A DNA stretch of 64,000 bases from Fallopia convolvulus (Eukaryota; Streptophyta; Magnoliopsida; Caryophyllales; Polygonaceae). The position numbers were made by a program, and so were the translations under genes. Of the stretch, positions 45,573-57,304 are shown piece by piece (the stretch's first letter is position 1; every line of letters starts with the position of its first letter). The notes below the pieces were generated by a model. The model did not search any database and was not told the origin of the DNA. It worked only from the letters and a program-made list of their open reading frames with translations. Where the stretch lies: the NCBI GenBank assembly GCA_964016875.1, contig OZ024723.1, forward strand, positions 9,887,343 to 9,951,342. The letters run 5' to 3'.

Positions 45573-46357
45573 CAGTACAACTTCCCTTTCTTGTAGAAGT
45601 TCCTAAGGGACTTTGTGATGAGTACAAGTTCCTCTTCTTCATCCTCCTCTAATTCTTCACATTGTTCATGTACTGATTTGAGGACCTTCTCCAGTTTGAG
45701 AGCTATGCCTCTCGTTTCCATTTCTTGTTGCTTGTCTTCCCGTTTCCTTTTCTCATGGCCAATGAGCTTACCAAACACTTGGTGAAGCATCAAGTTCCTA
45801 TTCTCATGATTCTCCTTGAACATGGTTCGTTCATTTGCCCACTCGGTTGTCAGCCTGTTGAATAGTTGTTGCACCTTCATTTTGTCGGAGATTTCTTGCT
45901 TGGTGACTCGAAGGGTTGCTAGCTTTGTGCAGAGGGACTCGAAACGCGATTGATAGCTGTCAATCGATTCACCCATGGTCATTTTGAAGTTGAAGAACTC
46001 CCTTCTAGCGTTCATTTGGTGATCCTCCCTCAGATCGGAACTTCCAACGTGCATCTGTTGAATGGCTTCCCACATTTCCTTGGCAATTTCCAAGTTAGCC
46101 ACTTGATCACACTCTTGTTCGCACATGGCATTGTTGAGATACATTTTGGCCTTGTAGTTGGCCTCCATGCATTTCCATTCGTTGGGACCCCAATTAGATA
46201 AGTCGTTCCGAATATTTGCATTGACCTCAAAGTTCCCATGCTCTATGACATACCAGGCTTGGTATTCATGACTCCTCATCCAGTCTCTCATCTTGATTTG
46301 CCAGTTTTCGAAGCGTCCGATGATGAGTCTGGGAGGTTTGTTGTTCCCATATCCCAT
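45573..46357 (-). CDS. gag: SIRE-like gag (261 aa, C-terminal part truncated)
   Basis: Begins MGYGNNKPPRLIIGRFENWQIKM at 46357, about 66 bases after the primer site. It has the copia gag pattern: IGRFENWQIKMRDWMRSH, AKEMWEAIQQMHVG, a YQSRFESLCTKLA segment and FNRLTTEWANE, then a charged coiled-coil-like tail with an acidic run. It stops at 45572-45574, just past the junction with the Tat element, so the zinc-knuckle part is missing. The frame is open throughout. Confidence 0.85.
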
Positions 46358-46422
46358 CTTCGTGAGTTCCTAATCCATTTTTCTTAGTACCTGCAAAGAC
46401 TAACCAAAATCTAGAGCGCCTC

Positions 46423-46434
46423 GCTCTGATACCA
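46423..46434 (-). promoter_or_regulatory. SIRE-like primer binding site
   Basis: The minus strand reads TGGTATCAGAGC two bases after the LTR end CCAACA, an exact initiator Met tRNA complement. Confidence 0.92.
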
Positions 46435-46436
46435 AT

Positions 46437-47598
46437 TGTTGGATCAAAAGTTAGTCGAACTAATGAGAACTGTATCGAATAGTTCCCATGCGCAACGGAA
46501 TAAGTAAGTATGCAGGTAAGTAAAACAAGTAGAGAAAGTTCCCTTATAGAGGAACCCCACAACGATCAACTAATCGCGTGAGTAAACCTCTACCTCCGCT
46601 TGGAGGATTTTCGAATGAGTTCCCTTTCTTTATTGCTAAATTCCCTTCAAGTTACAAGGCCGAATACAAACTTCTCTGTTCCTACAAGGACTCTCTCCCT
46701 AGGCAACACTAATTTATTCTCTCAACCCTAACCCGGTGAACGCTCACAGTCAAAGACAAAGAGAAACTCAAACCTCTCTCTCTCTCTCTCTCTCCCCTTT
46801 TGTCTCTGTGCCAGAGTTCCCCTAGACCTAGGAACTCTTTCCTTCTTCACCGTCGTCGAGATTAGCTCGACGCCGGGGACTTTTCACCAACTTGATGGTC
46901 TTCACTTAAATATCTCTTCAACTCTTTTCTCTTTTTGTTTGGATTTGATAATTGTGAAAAGTGAGCAGCAAGGTCACTGTTGAAGGGTTTAAATAGGCGT
47001 GATGGAAACCCTTATCCATTAGAGGTATTTGTCCTAAATACCCTTTTTGCCTTGCTCTTCAAGCATGATCCTTAAGGTTGACACGTGACTTTGATTTGAA
47101 TTTGAATTGTCAACTCTTGAATCATTCTGGACCATTGGATGGTCGTCTTTATCCGCTGCATATCTGATGTCTGAGACACCATTTTGTCCGGCATAGACAT
47201 GATCCCTAAAAATGCGCTGGGATGTCGCTTTCACGCATGCGCCGGTTCCCATCCAAAGGGAACTCTCGTCTTCTCGGTTCCTTTGTCTTGGGAACTCTTC
47301 TTGACTTCGAGGGATTCTTGTTCTTCTCATCCAGTTCCCATCATGTGGGAACTTTGATTCACTGAGTTCCCATCTCTTGGGAACTCTGTTCTTTTCTGAG
47401 GTTGGTCGCTTTCTTTTCGTCGTTGCATTAGTTCCCATGTGTTGGTAACTTGTTGTTCTATGTTTTGCGTTGTAACGCCGAACCTGTTATACTTAAATAC
47501 TTGGCAATCGGCGTTAGTTCCCATGGTGTTTGTCATTATCAAAACTGAGGACGTTGTTCCAATGTTAATGAGCGTGAGTTCCTAACACCGACTCAACA
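46437..47598 (-). repeat. SIRE-like 5' LTR
   Basis: 1,162 bp, TGTTGGATCA...GACTCAACA on the plus strand. The three AGTTCCCA-N5-TGGGAACT hairpins recur at 47333-47353, 47365-47385 and 47430-47450; the third now has one mismatch. Confidence 0.93.
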
Positions 47599-47603
47599 CA
47601 TAC

Positions 47604-48190
47604 CCGTTGTCTCATCAAGGATAAGATATGTAGTGTGATAGTTGATGGTGGTTCATGTTGCAACATCATTAACGAAGAGGTTGGCAAACTCTTCTGTATT
47701 CCTATATTTCCTCACCCCATGTCTTACCCTTTGTGTTGGTTGAATTCTAACACTCCTCTTCAAGTGAAGGTGAGGTGTCTTATTTCTTTTGCTATAGGTC
47801 ATTATGAAGATGAGGTTGAGTGTGACGTGGTTCCCATGAACGACTGTCACCTCCTACTTGGAAAGCCATGGCAATATGATAGGGACATTATCCACAATGA
47901 TGTTTCCAACTAGTACTCCTTCCACAAGGATGGCAAGAAGGTTACTTTGCAGTCTTTAACTCATGAGATTATGCTAGATCATGTGGCAAAGAAGCAGCAT
48001 AAAAAGCATCAAATACGAGAGGAAAAGATGTCTAAGATGCTGGCCATTGGTGAAAGTGTGAGCACTTCCAAACAACTCCTCTTGCTGCTCCTCAAGCTTG
48101 TTCCTTGGGGTCCTCGACGTAGAACTCCACCCCAGATGTGTCGCGACGAGAAATGCAATGGACACCAATCGACCATGCAAGGAAATAAAT
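47604..48190 (+). pseudogene. Ty3/gypsy protease region, continuation of the gag at 35691
   Basis: Reads DKICSVIVDGGSCCNIINEEV (aspartic protease-like IVDGGS), then PYPLCWLN-type, HYEDEVECDVVPMNDCHLLLGKPWQYDRDIIHN, then a stop and YSFHKDGKKVTL. This is the standard gypsy protease to RT spacer. The ORF 47635-47913 covers its core. RT does not follow: downstream sequence is unrecognised, so the element is truncated here. Confidence 0.85.
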
Positions 48191-50595
48191 GGTCGATTAG
48201 TCTTGTGACAGACTAAGAAAATGGGGTTTTAGAAGGTTGTTCGGTTGTTAGGAAGGGACAAGTTGGGATGTTGGGCACTGAATGAAAGCCGGTCCCATCC
48301 TCGGAACTCGGGCCTCCTACGAAAACTATGATTTGAAGGAACAGAATGAGAACGTCACCAAAGGGTAAGTCTCGGCTTCGAAAGAAAGGATCACTTAGGT
48401 TGGGAACTTGAGTTTCACAAATTTAGTCAGATGGGTGATTAAACCCCTCGTTGATCACATTTCCCTCTACCAACCTCATCGCATACGTGTTGTGCGAATT
48501 CAGATTGGAGCCAGAGATTTACGGAATCCTAGAGTAAGGAGGACATTCCATCTTATACTAGCCTTCCTATCATTTTATTTGTCGCCAACAAGCGCCTATT
48601 TAATCTCTACCAATTTTAATGATCACAATATCGTTCCACTGGGAATTAAGGATACTTTTTAAGTAAGATAGAATGTGGTTTATGGCCCCACGGAAATACT
48701 CAAAGGTTGGGTTGCAAGCCCAGACTAACACGAGCTATGTGCAATTGCCCCTCATCGATCGAGCGGGTATTGACCATGGTCTTTCAGGTAGAGCATTGGC
48801 TCAAGATTAATGTCGAATAATTCAACGAGTATAACATAAAGTGCGCACATACAAGCCTACTCATCTAGGCACACATATCACAAGGCAACGACCATAATGT
48901 CCATCTATTGTAGCCTAAGTACGACTAGGAATAACATAGTCATAAAAGAGTTCATCAATTTATTTTATTTCATCTAGCGTAGCTTAAATCTAGAACAATA
49001 TAAATCCTAGATTCATTTTATTTCATACAAGAGTTCCCAACATAGTAATAAAACATTTTAAAGCACATGAAAACATATAATATCATATGTAACATGCTTG
49101 ATAAAATGAGTGATGATCGCCTCTCACGGTGCGCGAGGGTCAAGAGATACAATTTATAACCCGACCCCGTTGTAGTACGTGGTGGGTGTCGAACACTCGG
49201 GAAGTCTACTCGATCGATGTGCCTAGATACTAGGGAGCTAGAAAGGAGAGCATAAAACAAAGGAAAACAAAGAAAACAGTCGGGACCGACACAGAGGTCA
49301 CGTCGGGCCCGATGTTGGCGACAAGAGGAAGTCGGGACCGACGTAGGGTAAGTCGGGCCCGAGGTAGCTGGGTTTGTCGAACTTCAAAGATTAAAAGTAG
49401 ATCTTGGGCTTTTGGGTTCCTTCTCTAGTAGATTAAGGCTTATCCACCCCAATTCAAGCAATGAGTGATGATCGGACTAGGATCGAGTGCTTTCGCCCTC
49501 GTTCCAACCACTTCTACACATCGATCATTGGGGAAATCCCCTTCGAAGCAAGGTCTTGAGATTGACACATGTTCACTTTCGCTACTTTGCCAATCTCAAG
49601 CCTTGATTCCCGACTTTCGCAAGGAATTGTAGCTCTATGTAGAGTGGGTTCCTTAGATCAATCACTCAAGGCTATAGAATTGGGGTTTCTAGCCCAAACC
49701 TAGCTAGGGTTTTTCCCCATAACCCAAGATCAAGGAGATCTACTCCATGTGGCAAACAAAGAAAGCAAACAAATCAAAAGGGAAAGCAATCAACATCATC
49801 AATCTCAAAACAAAGCAAAGTTTCATTCAAATCAAAAGCAATCCACAAATTCCAATCAAGGGTTTCTAAATCCACAAGATCAAAACAAAGCAAAGCTAAT
49901 CTATCCACCAAACCTATCAATCTTCCTCTCCCTTGGCCGATTCTCTCTCTTCTCCTTCTCCTCTCCTTCCTCCTTGCTCTCCAAGAATCCTCTTGGCTCC
50001 CTTGGAACCCCCCCACCCTTTGTGAGAGAGCCCCCTTTATGTGTGTGTTTGGGAACCCTTTCTTAGAAGACAAGAGAGCCTTTTATGGATTAAATGAGGG
50101 GCAAAAGTGGAAGTCTATAATTTCGTGCCTTGGAGCCCAAGTAGTTCGGTGACCGACTCGGATCGACACGGAGGACCTCGGGCCCGAGTTACTGTGCATC
50201 TCGGTCCGAGGTTGGAGACTTCAAAGTCGGGCCCGAGGTTGGTTGCAACTCGGTCCGAACCTCGTTCCACCTTCTTCTTGTTGGCTTTCCTCTTATTCTT
50301 CTTCATGGATTGCTCCTCTCTTTCCCTCTTTAGCTCGGGCCTTGCTCCATGTCTCGACTCTCCTTCAAAACGATGATCCATGCCAAATTACCTACAAAAC
50401 ACATAAAATGCGCATAGTCTCCGAATCTCATAGAAATACGGGAACTAAGCTAAAAAGGAACAAAACACACAAGAAAAGGGGAAAAAGAAACATATTTACA
50501 AAGGAAATCACATATAAAAACACCACCAAATAGAGAGACATCAAGTGATGCATAAACGACTTTATATGGAAATCGAACCCAAACCACTTGCCTTG
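48191..50595. other. Unassigned repeat-like region
   Basis: No RT, integrase or host exon recognised. Short GC-rich words TCGGGCCCGA and CGGGACCGAC occur at 49278-49370 and again at 50150-50265 in direct orientation. Around 49740-50100 the minus strand has a CT/GA-rich leader-like stretch with CATAAAGGGGGC and GAGAGAGAATCGG, which resembles the transcribed end of an LTR. The ORFs here are low-complexity. Probably the body of another decayed LTR element. Confidence 0.4.
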
Positions 50596-50603
50596 AAAAT
50601 GGC

Positions 50604-50964
50604 TAGAGATGGACACGGGCCGGGCTGGGCCGGGCCCGGGCCGGGCCACCACCGGGCCGGGCCGGAGAAGTAGGGCCCGGGACCGGCCCGGTATTGTACC
50701 GGGCTGGAGCGGGCCGGGCCGGGCTGATATATATAAGCCCGGTCCTTTATTTTTTATTTTTTTAATACATAAATTATCCGGGCCGGGCCGGGCTGGTCCG
50801 GGCCCGACCGGGCCGGGCCACAATTCCCCAACCCAGGCCCGGCCCATGGCCCGGGCGGGTTTGGCCCGGTTGGCCAGCGGGCTGGCCGTGCCGTGCCAAT
50901 TTGGCCCAGATGGGCGGGCTGGGCTGGTGCGGGCCGGGCCGGCCCGCACCTTTGGCCATGACTA
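50604..50964. mobile_element. hAT-type MITE with GGGCCGGGCC words (361 bp)
   Basis: Ends TAGAGATGGACA and, inverted, TAGTCATGGCCA. Perfect 8-bp target duplication AAAATGGC (50596-50603, 50965-50972). Almost the whole element is GGGCCGGGCCGG words, with an AT-rich centre near 50730-50780. Open frames on both strands, rich in Gly/Pro/Ala/Arg, are artefacts of the repeat. Confidence 0.93.
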
Positions 50965-50972
50965 AAAATGGC

Positions 50973-51259
50973 GTAGACGGTTTACGAACAGAATACTCGC
51001 GACTACTGACCTAGACTTGTTCCTGTTTCAATCAACTACAAAAAAAATTCTCGTCAATTTATTTTGTTCATTCGATAATGTTGATTTTCAAGGAATCACA
51101 ACAGATTTAAGTTTATAAAAATTATAAACATTACAAACTATATTAATAATTTCCTTTTTATTAATATAATAAAACTAAGTTATGAATTTATAACATCTTC
51201 ATATTACTTACTTTAAATTTTATAATAATAATAATAAAAATATTAACTTCAAATATATA

Positions 51260-51305
<46 letters not shown>

Positions 51306-51702
51306 TTAATCTAAATAAGAAGCTTTATTACTTATAGATATTCAAAATATTATTAATAGTTTTATTTAACTTCACCTATTTCAACTTTATAGATCAACAT
51401 AAGAATTTCCTCTTCTTATCATTATAAATTATATTTTTCTTAACATGTCCAAATAATTTCATAACTTTATTCAAAATAGTTATTTAAAATCTTAAATAAG
51501 AAATTCTTTTCTTTACTAATATCAAATTTTAAATATACCAATTTATTTACAAAACACTAAAAATACCATGAGAGTTAATTTTAATAAAAACAAATTACCA
51601 AAATATTATTTAATAATATATCACATTAAAATATTATTTTTATTTAAATAAATATCAAAGGGGTCTAATTTTTAATAAGAACCCTAACCAACTTATAATT
51701 AC

Positions 51703-51743
<41 letters not shown>

Positions 51744-52225
51744 CCTAAGACTATATCCATCTGCTACAGTACAATAGTGCAACAACAATACAACAATGCA
51801 ACGGCATTACAATTGCAGAACAGGAGTAGAGCAGAGGGACCTTGCGCAACTTCCTCAGTGGGCGACAGACAGACGATGGGGTGACGATTTTGGGTACGCC
51901 GGAGGATCACGAGCACGATGGTGGTGCTGAATAGGCCTAAAGTGGCCGGTCGAGCGCGAACGAGCTCAAAATCAGAGGCGTTCCCCTGTTTTTCGTAAGT
52001 ATCGAGACTTCATTTCGATCTAGATTGTTGGACAAATTAGAGAGTTTTTGTGAGGAAAAACCGAAGTAAGTGTTTGTATGTGATTTCCCTAGATCAATAC
52101 CCTTTTTATTGCTCAAATCGGCATACAAACGCCCCAAAATTGATTTCTTCCATTAAACCCGAGCGATTGAAAGGTCAAGCTTTGAGTTGCTAATCTCAGT
52201 TTTAAATGCGTCGATTCCCATCCAA
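50973..52225. other. AT-rich flank with two (TA)n runs
   Basis: TA dinucleotide runs at 51267-51300 and 51709-51740. From 51750 to 52225 the sequence is less AT-rich and might be a promoter or exon edge, but no frame or splice pattern convinced me. Confidence 0.45.
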
Positions 52226-53156
52226 TGCTAGATTCTGGGGACCGAAAGAACGATGACGTGTCGGGAGTTTTTACCACTTAGCATATAAAGTCGGGATCCA
52301 CCTTTCTAACCCAAAAGCTTAAGCCATTGGGTTGGGTTTCACTCTCCTTTATATGCTAGTGGTGTTTGGTATTGTTTTCCAACGTGGGATTGCTTTTTGT
52401 TTTCCAACACGCCCCCTCAAGTGCTAACTATCCTAGCCTAGTTAGCACTTGGACAATTTTTGGTTTAGTTTTTCGATGGGTCTAGCATCTCATTACAATT
52501 TTTTGGTTTAGAAATAGGTGATTAGCTTCTCATTCTCTTTTAGCCATACACCCAAATTTATACAAGGAAAACTGGACCAGGACCGAACCCGCTCTGATAC
52601 CATGTTAAATTTTGGGGACCGAAAGAAACGGGTGAAGTGTCGGGAAATTTTTAACCACTTAGCATATAAAGTTGGGATCCACCCTTTTTACCCAAAAGCT
52701 TAAGCCATTGGTTGGGTTTCACTCTCCTTTATATGCTAGTGGTGTTTGGTATTGTTTTCCAATGTGGGATTGCTTTTTGTTCTCCAACACGCTCCCTCAA
52801 GTGGTAACTAGCTTGGCTTAGTTAGCACTTGAACAATTTTTTATTTAGTTTTTCGACGTGTCTAGCATCTCATTACAATTTTTTGGTTTAGAAACGGGTG
52901 ATTAGCTTCTCATTCTGTTTTAGCCATACACCCAAATTTATACCAGGAAAACCGGACCCAGACCGAATCCGCTCTGATACCATGTTAGATTCCGGGGACC
53001 GAAAGAACGGTGACGTGTCGGAGTTTTTACCACTTAGCATATAAAGTCTGGATCCACATTTCTTATCCAAAAGCTTAAGCCAATGGGTAGAGCTTCCCCC
53101 TTCCTTATATACTAGTGGTGTTTTCTCCATATCACCGATGTGGGATAATCTCAACA
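52226..53156 (-). mobile_element. Tandem TRIM: three LTRs, two internal domains
   Basis: LTRs at 52226-52409, 52603-52789 and 52983-53156. Each interior is ~193 bp. On the minus strand each interior begins with primer site TGGTATCAGAGC directly after the LTR end (C/T)TAACA and ends with polypurine TTGAGGG(G/A)GCG before the next LTR (TGTTGGA...). No coding capacity. Flanks TCCAA (52221-52225) and TCGAA (53157-53161) match at four of five bases. The outermost LTR (53 kb side) is the most diverged. A different family from the TRIMs at 12 and 29 kb. Confidence 0.88.
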
Positions 53157-53907
53157 TCGAAAACCGTCCAAAAACTCCTCCTTATCCACTTCCCGACCTT
53201 ATCCTTTCCCAATTTAAGGATTCAAAACCCCAACGTACGTTTAAGATTCAAAGAACCCTAACCGTTCCCTCCTCTATTCGAGATATAATCCAGTAACTTG
53301 TCATAAAATTGATTAAGGGATTTAATAGAAGACCTCATGGGCTTCTCGAAATATTTTACGCATCGAAAATCCGTTGATAAACGAGTGAGATATGGCCATT
53401 TGAAATTCGGGCTCAAGGTTGAAGACAACCTCAATCGGGTTTCAATCCATTTCAACTATTTGCAAAACCAGCCCTCTAGTTTTGCAAAAGTGACAAAAAT
53501 ACCCTTTCACCTTGACTTTTGTACTTCAAGTAAAAACTTATGAACCTTAAACCGTTTTATTTAATTAAAACATTAGCTGAAGACATTTATATAATTTTTT
53601 TTGACATATAACTGTAGTACTTCCACATGGGTTTTATTGCTTATAACAATTCTCTTATAATTTTAAATAATAAAATAAGACTCTATTATTCATGGTTACG
53701 GTTTATCATCTTATAATAATCATAAAACCATAATTCTTATGGTTCATAACTAATATCTATAACATGAGAAAATAATTTGTAATCTTTAACCTTATAAAAA
53801 TTTGTAGCATTCGCAATGTTATAAAGTAATAATCTCATAAAAATAAAATATTTTATTATCTTAAAGGAAAAATGTAAAGTAAAATTACATTTTTATCCTT
53901 ATAAAAA
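53157..53907. other. AT-rich intergenic, no gene seen
   Basis: Nothing recognised. The first 400 bases continue, across the TRIM, the non-AT-rich stretch that ends at 52225. Confidence 0.4.
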
Positions 53908-54988
53908 TGAGGGATATTATAGTCGGTGCCGAGTGAGAAAGCGTCGGGTGGTGATGTTGAGCCATTTCTGTCGGGCACTTCTCAAGTTCAATCGGATATC
54001 TTTTGGGTGGGCCTTCTACACGCCAAATGAGGAGCTATGAAGCTTAGAACTCCCTGAAAAGAGTGTGGAGCCATCCAAGTGCCGAGAGTCTCTCATTGAT
54101 GATACCGTAGCGGCGCCAAGGGAAAATTCCGACACTCTTCCATATTTGGGTCGAATCACTCGGGCCAAAGCTCGTGTCTTACAAGAAGACCTCAAGTCTG
54201 GCCTTTTGACACATGGAGTGCCAAGAGAGAGTTCAAGTGAAATGCGGTGCCTTTTGGGGGTCACTGATCCGGACGCGCCATCGTCGTGATGCTCGGTTGT
54301 TATGTTTGAGTTGAAGAAGGCCACTTCATGTGTGGTTGTGATATTAATGTCATTTTGTAAGGGAATTTTTTATTAAAATTCAGAAACCTCGAGTGGTTGA
54401 GAGTTAGGCTTCCTTGCTAGTTTATAAACCTAGGGGGTGTCCCTTTTTGTGGTTAGACGAGTTGAAACAAAACCTCCTATCCTTGTCTCCTTAAGAACAC
54501 GAATCTTATTTGTTTTTCAATCAAAATTTCAGTTGTTGGTTGTTTAGATCGTGTGTCATATCAATCAAATCCCAAAGATTCGATCTTGGCGAGTCATATC
54601 CACGAACGACGCTTCAAGTTTATATGTAAACGAGGTGCAACATATCCCTACTCCACTCATCCATATCCAACCCTAATCCACCAATACCATCACCTCCATT
54701 CTCTGAATTCCATCCTCCATCAACCATAAAAAATGTCCTCAAAGGCCCTTGAAGTATCGATCACCATTCGATCCAAATTCATCCAACGAAATCACTTATC
54801 AGTAGATTCTGTAACATCTCAAGTAGACTCATAGATCTAATTCATTGAGTTAGAATCACTCAGATCAGAGTTTGGAATAGGGAGAACCGCTCTTGTGAAG
54901 CATGAACATAAGTTTTGTCCAAACCAGTCTCGCCGGAACAAGCCTTATCGACTACGTTGCACTAGGCATCATCGGATCCTAGTCTCAC
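53908..54988 (+). repeat. Second copy of the Del-like gypsy LTR
   Basis: Parallels 32820-33959 from TAGTCG through GAGTGAG(A/C)AAGC, TCGGGTGGTGATGTTGA, TTTGTGGTTAGAC(A/G)AGTTGAAAC and TCTCAC(A/G)TCA. It ends exactly where the LTR ends and no primer site follows, so it is a solo LTR or 3' LTR with a lost left part. Within it 54065-54289 encodes a gypsy-like stretch with GRITRAKARVLQEDL. It differs from copy 1 by scattered substitutions and small indels. Confidence 0.7.
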
Positions 54989-55469
54989 GTCACCGTTCTT
55001 CTTTTCTATTTCTCATTGAATCTTGGTTCAACCCTCTAGTCTGGTTGGCGGTTCAGGTTGAGCAAAATCGACTCGGTGCGAGCCCGACCCTTCCTTGATG
55101 TCATCTCCTTCGTGTTTCAGTAAGCCCTTGGCCCATTTATTTCCGTCTCCAATTTGTTTCTTTGGTGATGTGATTGGGGTGTTGTCGACGAGTTGCGCGC
55201 ATGAGCTAGATTGACCCGCAACCCCTTGTGCCGGGTTCTATTGACGTTGGAATTGCAGCCTTAGCCTCTATCGAGAAGTACAAGTCTCTTAGAGGTGGAT
55301 TTTGATTTGTTTCTCCTTTGGTCCTTTTAATCAATTGATTAATTCTGTTAATCTAAAGTCGAATCATGTGGTATATATTCTAGGGATTAGAAGCATCGAA
55401 TTTTATTCATGTAATTGAGTTTCGTTCCATTACTATAGTAGGCATGTAAAGAGTGTAAATTCGGCCCAA
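54989..55469. other. Intergenic, no gene seen
   Basis: Moderate GC, with phrases such as CCTTGTGCCGGGTTC and GTTCAGGTTGAGC that look like LTR leader sequence, but with no partner in the window. Confidence 0.35.
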
Positions 55470-55675
55470 GATGGCAGAAATTTAGAGTCCTATAATGTAA
55501 TATGGGTTGGTTTTTATAATTGTGTGAAAAAGGATATCTTTCCATTGAATACCAAAAGGGTTTAAATACATATGTCTTGAGATATCCAAGAGATCTTATC
55601 TTTCTTGGTATCCAAGATAGAAACTAATAACATAAAGATATATTAAAATACATAGAGATATTTAATATCCTAATA
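55470..55675 (-). repeat. Copia-3 3' LTR (approximate left end)
   Basis: The right end is fixed by the polypurine tract. The left end near 55470 (TGGCAGAAATTTAG) is estimated, as the partner LTR is not in the window. Starts TA on the minus strand, like the other copia LTRs here. Confidence 0.6.
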
Positions 55676-57304
55676 CCCCCCAAAAGCTCATGGAGGGTTA
55701 CAAACATGAAGCTTGGACCGCAACTAAATGAACCGTGCAGTACCAATAGCTTTGGTAAAAATGTCAGTAGTCTGATCATGAGCTCTGACATGCCGAACAA
55801 TAAGAGAACGATCTTCTACTTACTCTCTAACAAAATAATAATCAATCTTGATGTGCTTGGAACGCTGATGAAAGACCGGATTGGCAGACATATAAGTGGC
55901 ACTCAAGTTGTCACACAAAATAATGGGTGGGCGATGTAAGGGAGCCCGGAGCTGAGAAAGAAGCGGTTGAATCCAAATTAATTCAGTGGATGTGAAAGCA
56001 ATAGCCCTGTACTCTGCTTCTGTACTAGACTTTGCAACAAGGTGTTGTTCCTTGGAAGACCAACTAATGAGATTTCCACCATAACAGATGGCAAATCCAT
56101 GTTGGGAGCGACAATCATCACCATCAGATGCCCAACCAACATCACAATAAGCAACCAAGCGACCATCAATAGGGTGCCGAATTACAAGACCAGACGTGAG
56201 AGAGCCTTTCAAGTAACGAAGAATGCGTTTAACAACATACCAATGAGTTTCAATAGGATCATGCATGTATTGACAAACTCTTTTAACAACATAAGAAATC
56301 TTTGGTCTAGTAATTGTAACATACTGTAAAGCTCCCACAATGCTACGATAAAGAGAAGGATCAACTAAAGGATCACCTGAGCGTTACAAATGAGATGTCG
56401 GTTCAGCAGGGGACGAAATTCGCTTGTCATAACTCATTTTATTGCACTCCAACAAATCACGAATGTACTTCTGTTGAGACAGAAGCAAATGATCTTTCCC
56501 ACGAACAACTTCAAGACCAAGAAAGTAGTGCAGGGGGCCGAGATCACGCTGAGAGAAAGTGCGATTTAAGAGCTGAATAAAATGATCAATTTCAGCTGAA
56601 ATAGACCCAGTAATTAACAAGTCATCCACATAGACCAGAATGTATAAGACAGAGGTGCCCTGGCCTCGCACAAATAGAGAAGTGTCCGATTTACATGATC
56701 TGAAACCGTGGCCTAGCAGAAAGTGACGAAGCTTGGTAAACCAAGCCCGGGGTGCCTGTTTGAGACCATAGAGATCCTTCTGTAATAGAAAAACATGATT
56801 AGGCTGAGTGTGATCAACAAAGCCAAGAGGCTAAGATATATAGACTCGCTCAGAAAGATCTCCATTGAGAAACGCGTTGTTAATGTCAACTTGCCAAATA
56901 GGCCAAGAGTGTTGTAGAGCAATAGATAGAACAATCTGAATAGTGGTAGGTTTAATAACAGGACTAAAGGTGTCAAAGTAATCAATACCCTCCTCCTGAT
57001 TATAACCTTTTGCCACTAATCTGGCTTTATAGCGCTCAATGGAACCATCAGCTTTCCGCTTTATCCTGTACACCCACTTACAACCAACAATGTTAGAATT
57101 ACAAGGGTGAGGGACAATTGTCCAAGTCCCATTATGTAAGGGGGCATCATATTCATTTTGCATAGCATTCTGCCATTCAGGAAATTTAGAGGCTTGACTG
57201 AACATTTTGGGTTCAGCATAGGAATCATTAGAGATAGGCAAGGGATGTTTAGTGGAGGAAAAGGTTTTGGGCTTAAGGCTGTTGGTTTTGGAACGGGTGG
57301 CCAT
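55676..57304 (-). pseudogene. pol: Copia-3 RT and RNase H
   Basis: RT: MFSQASKFPEWQNAM, VGCKWVYRIKRKADGSIERYKARLVAKGYNQEEGIDY, DTFSPV, QVDINNAFLNGDL (57304-56831), a frameshift near 56830, a degraded KQAPRAWF region, and VLYILVYVDDLLITGS (YVDD near 56630). RNase H: CDVGWASDGDDCRSQHGF, KSSTEAEYRAIA, CDNLSATYM and HQRSKHIKID (56338-55820), a stop near 55820, then a TDIFTKA-like end. The first RNase H Asp context CDADWA has become CDVGWA. Confidence 0.88.

Larger units (their letters stand above)
37245..47598 (-). mobile_element. SIRE/Maximus-like Ty1/copia (Copia-SIRE) inserted in the gypsy element
   Basis: A 10,354-bp minus-strand element. The target duplication CATAC (37240-37244, 47599-47603) splits the gypsy gag-protease junction. 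LTRs are ~1.16 kb. The primer site lies next to the right LTR, the polypurine tract next to the left one. Internal order from the right: gag, then a Tat-gypsy intrusion (42333-45572), integrase C-part, RT, RNase H, and ~1.4 kb without known domain. Protease and the integrase N-part are gone. SIRE assignment rests on LTR length, the RNase H motif ALSTAEVEYVAAASCC and YVDDIIFGAT. Confidence 0.92.

Noticed and set aside
50428..50965. Gly/Pro/Arg-rich ORFs on both strands around 50.4-51.0 kb
   Set aside because: Same reason: they translate GGGCCGGGCC repeats of a MITE with a perfect 8-bp target duplication.
52226..53156. Satellite DNA, because of ~380-bp tandem repetition
   Set aside because: Each unit contains a primer site, a polypurine tract and TG...CA LTR ends, so it is a tandem TRIM.
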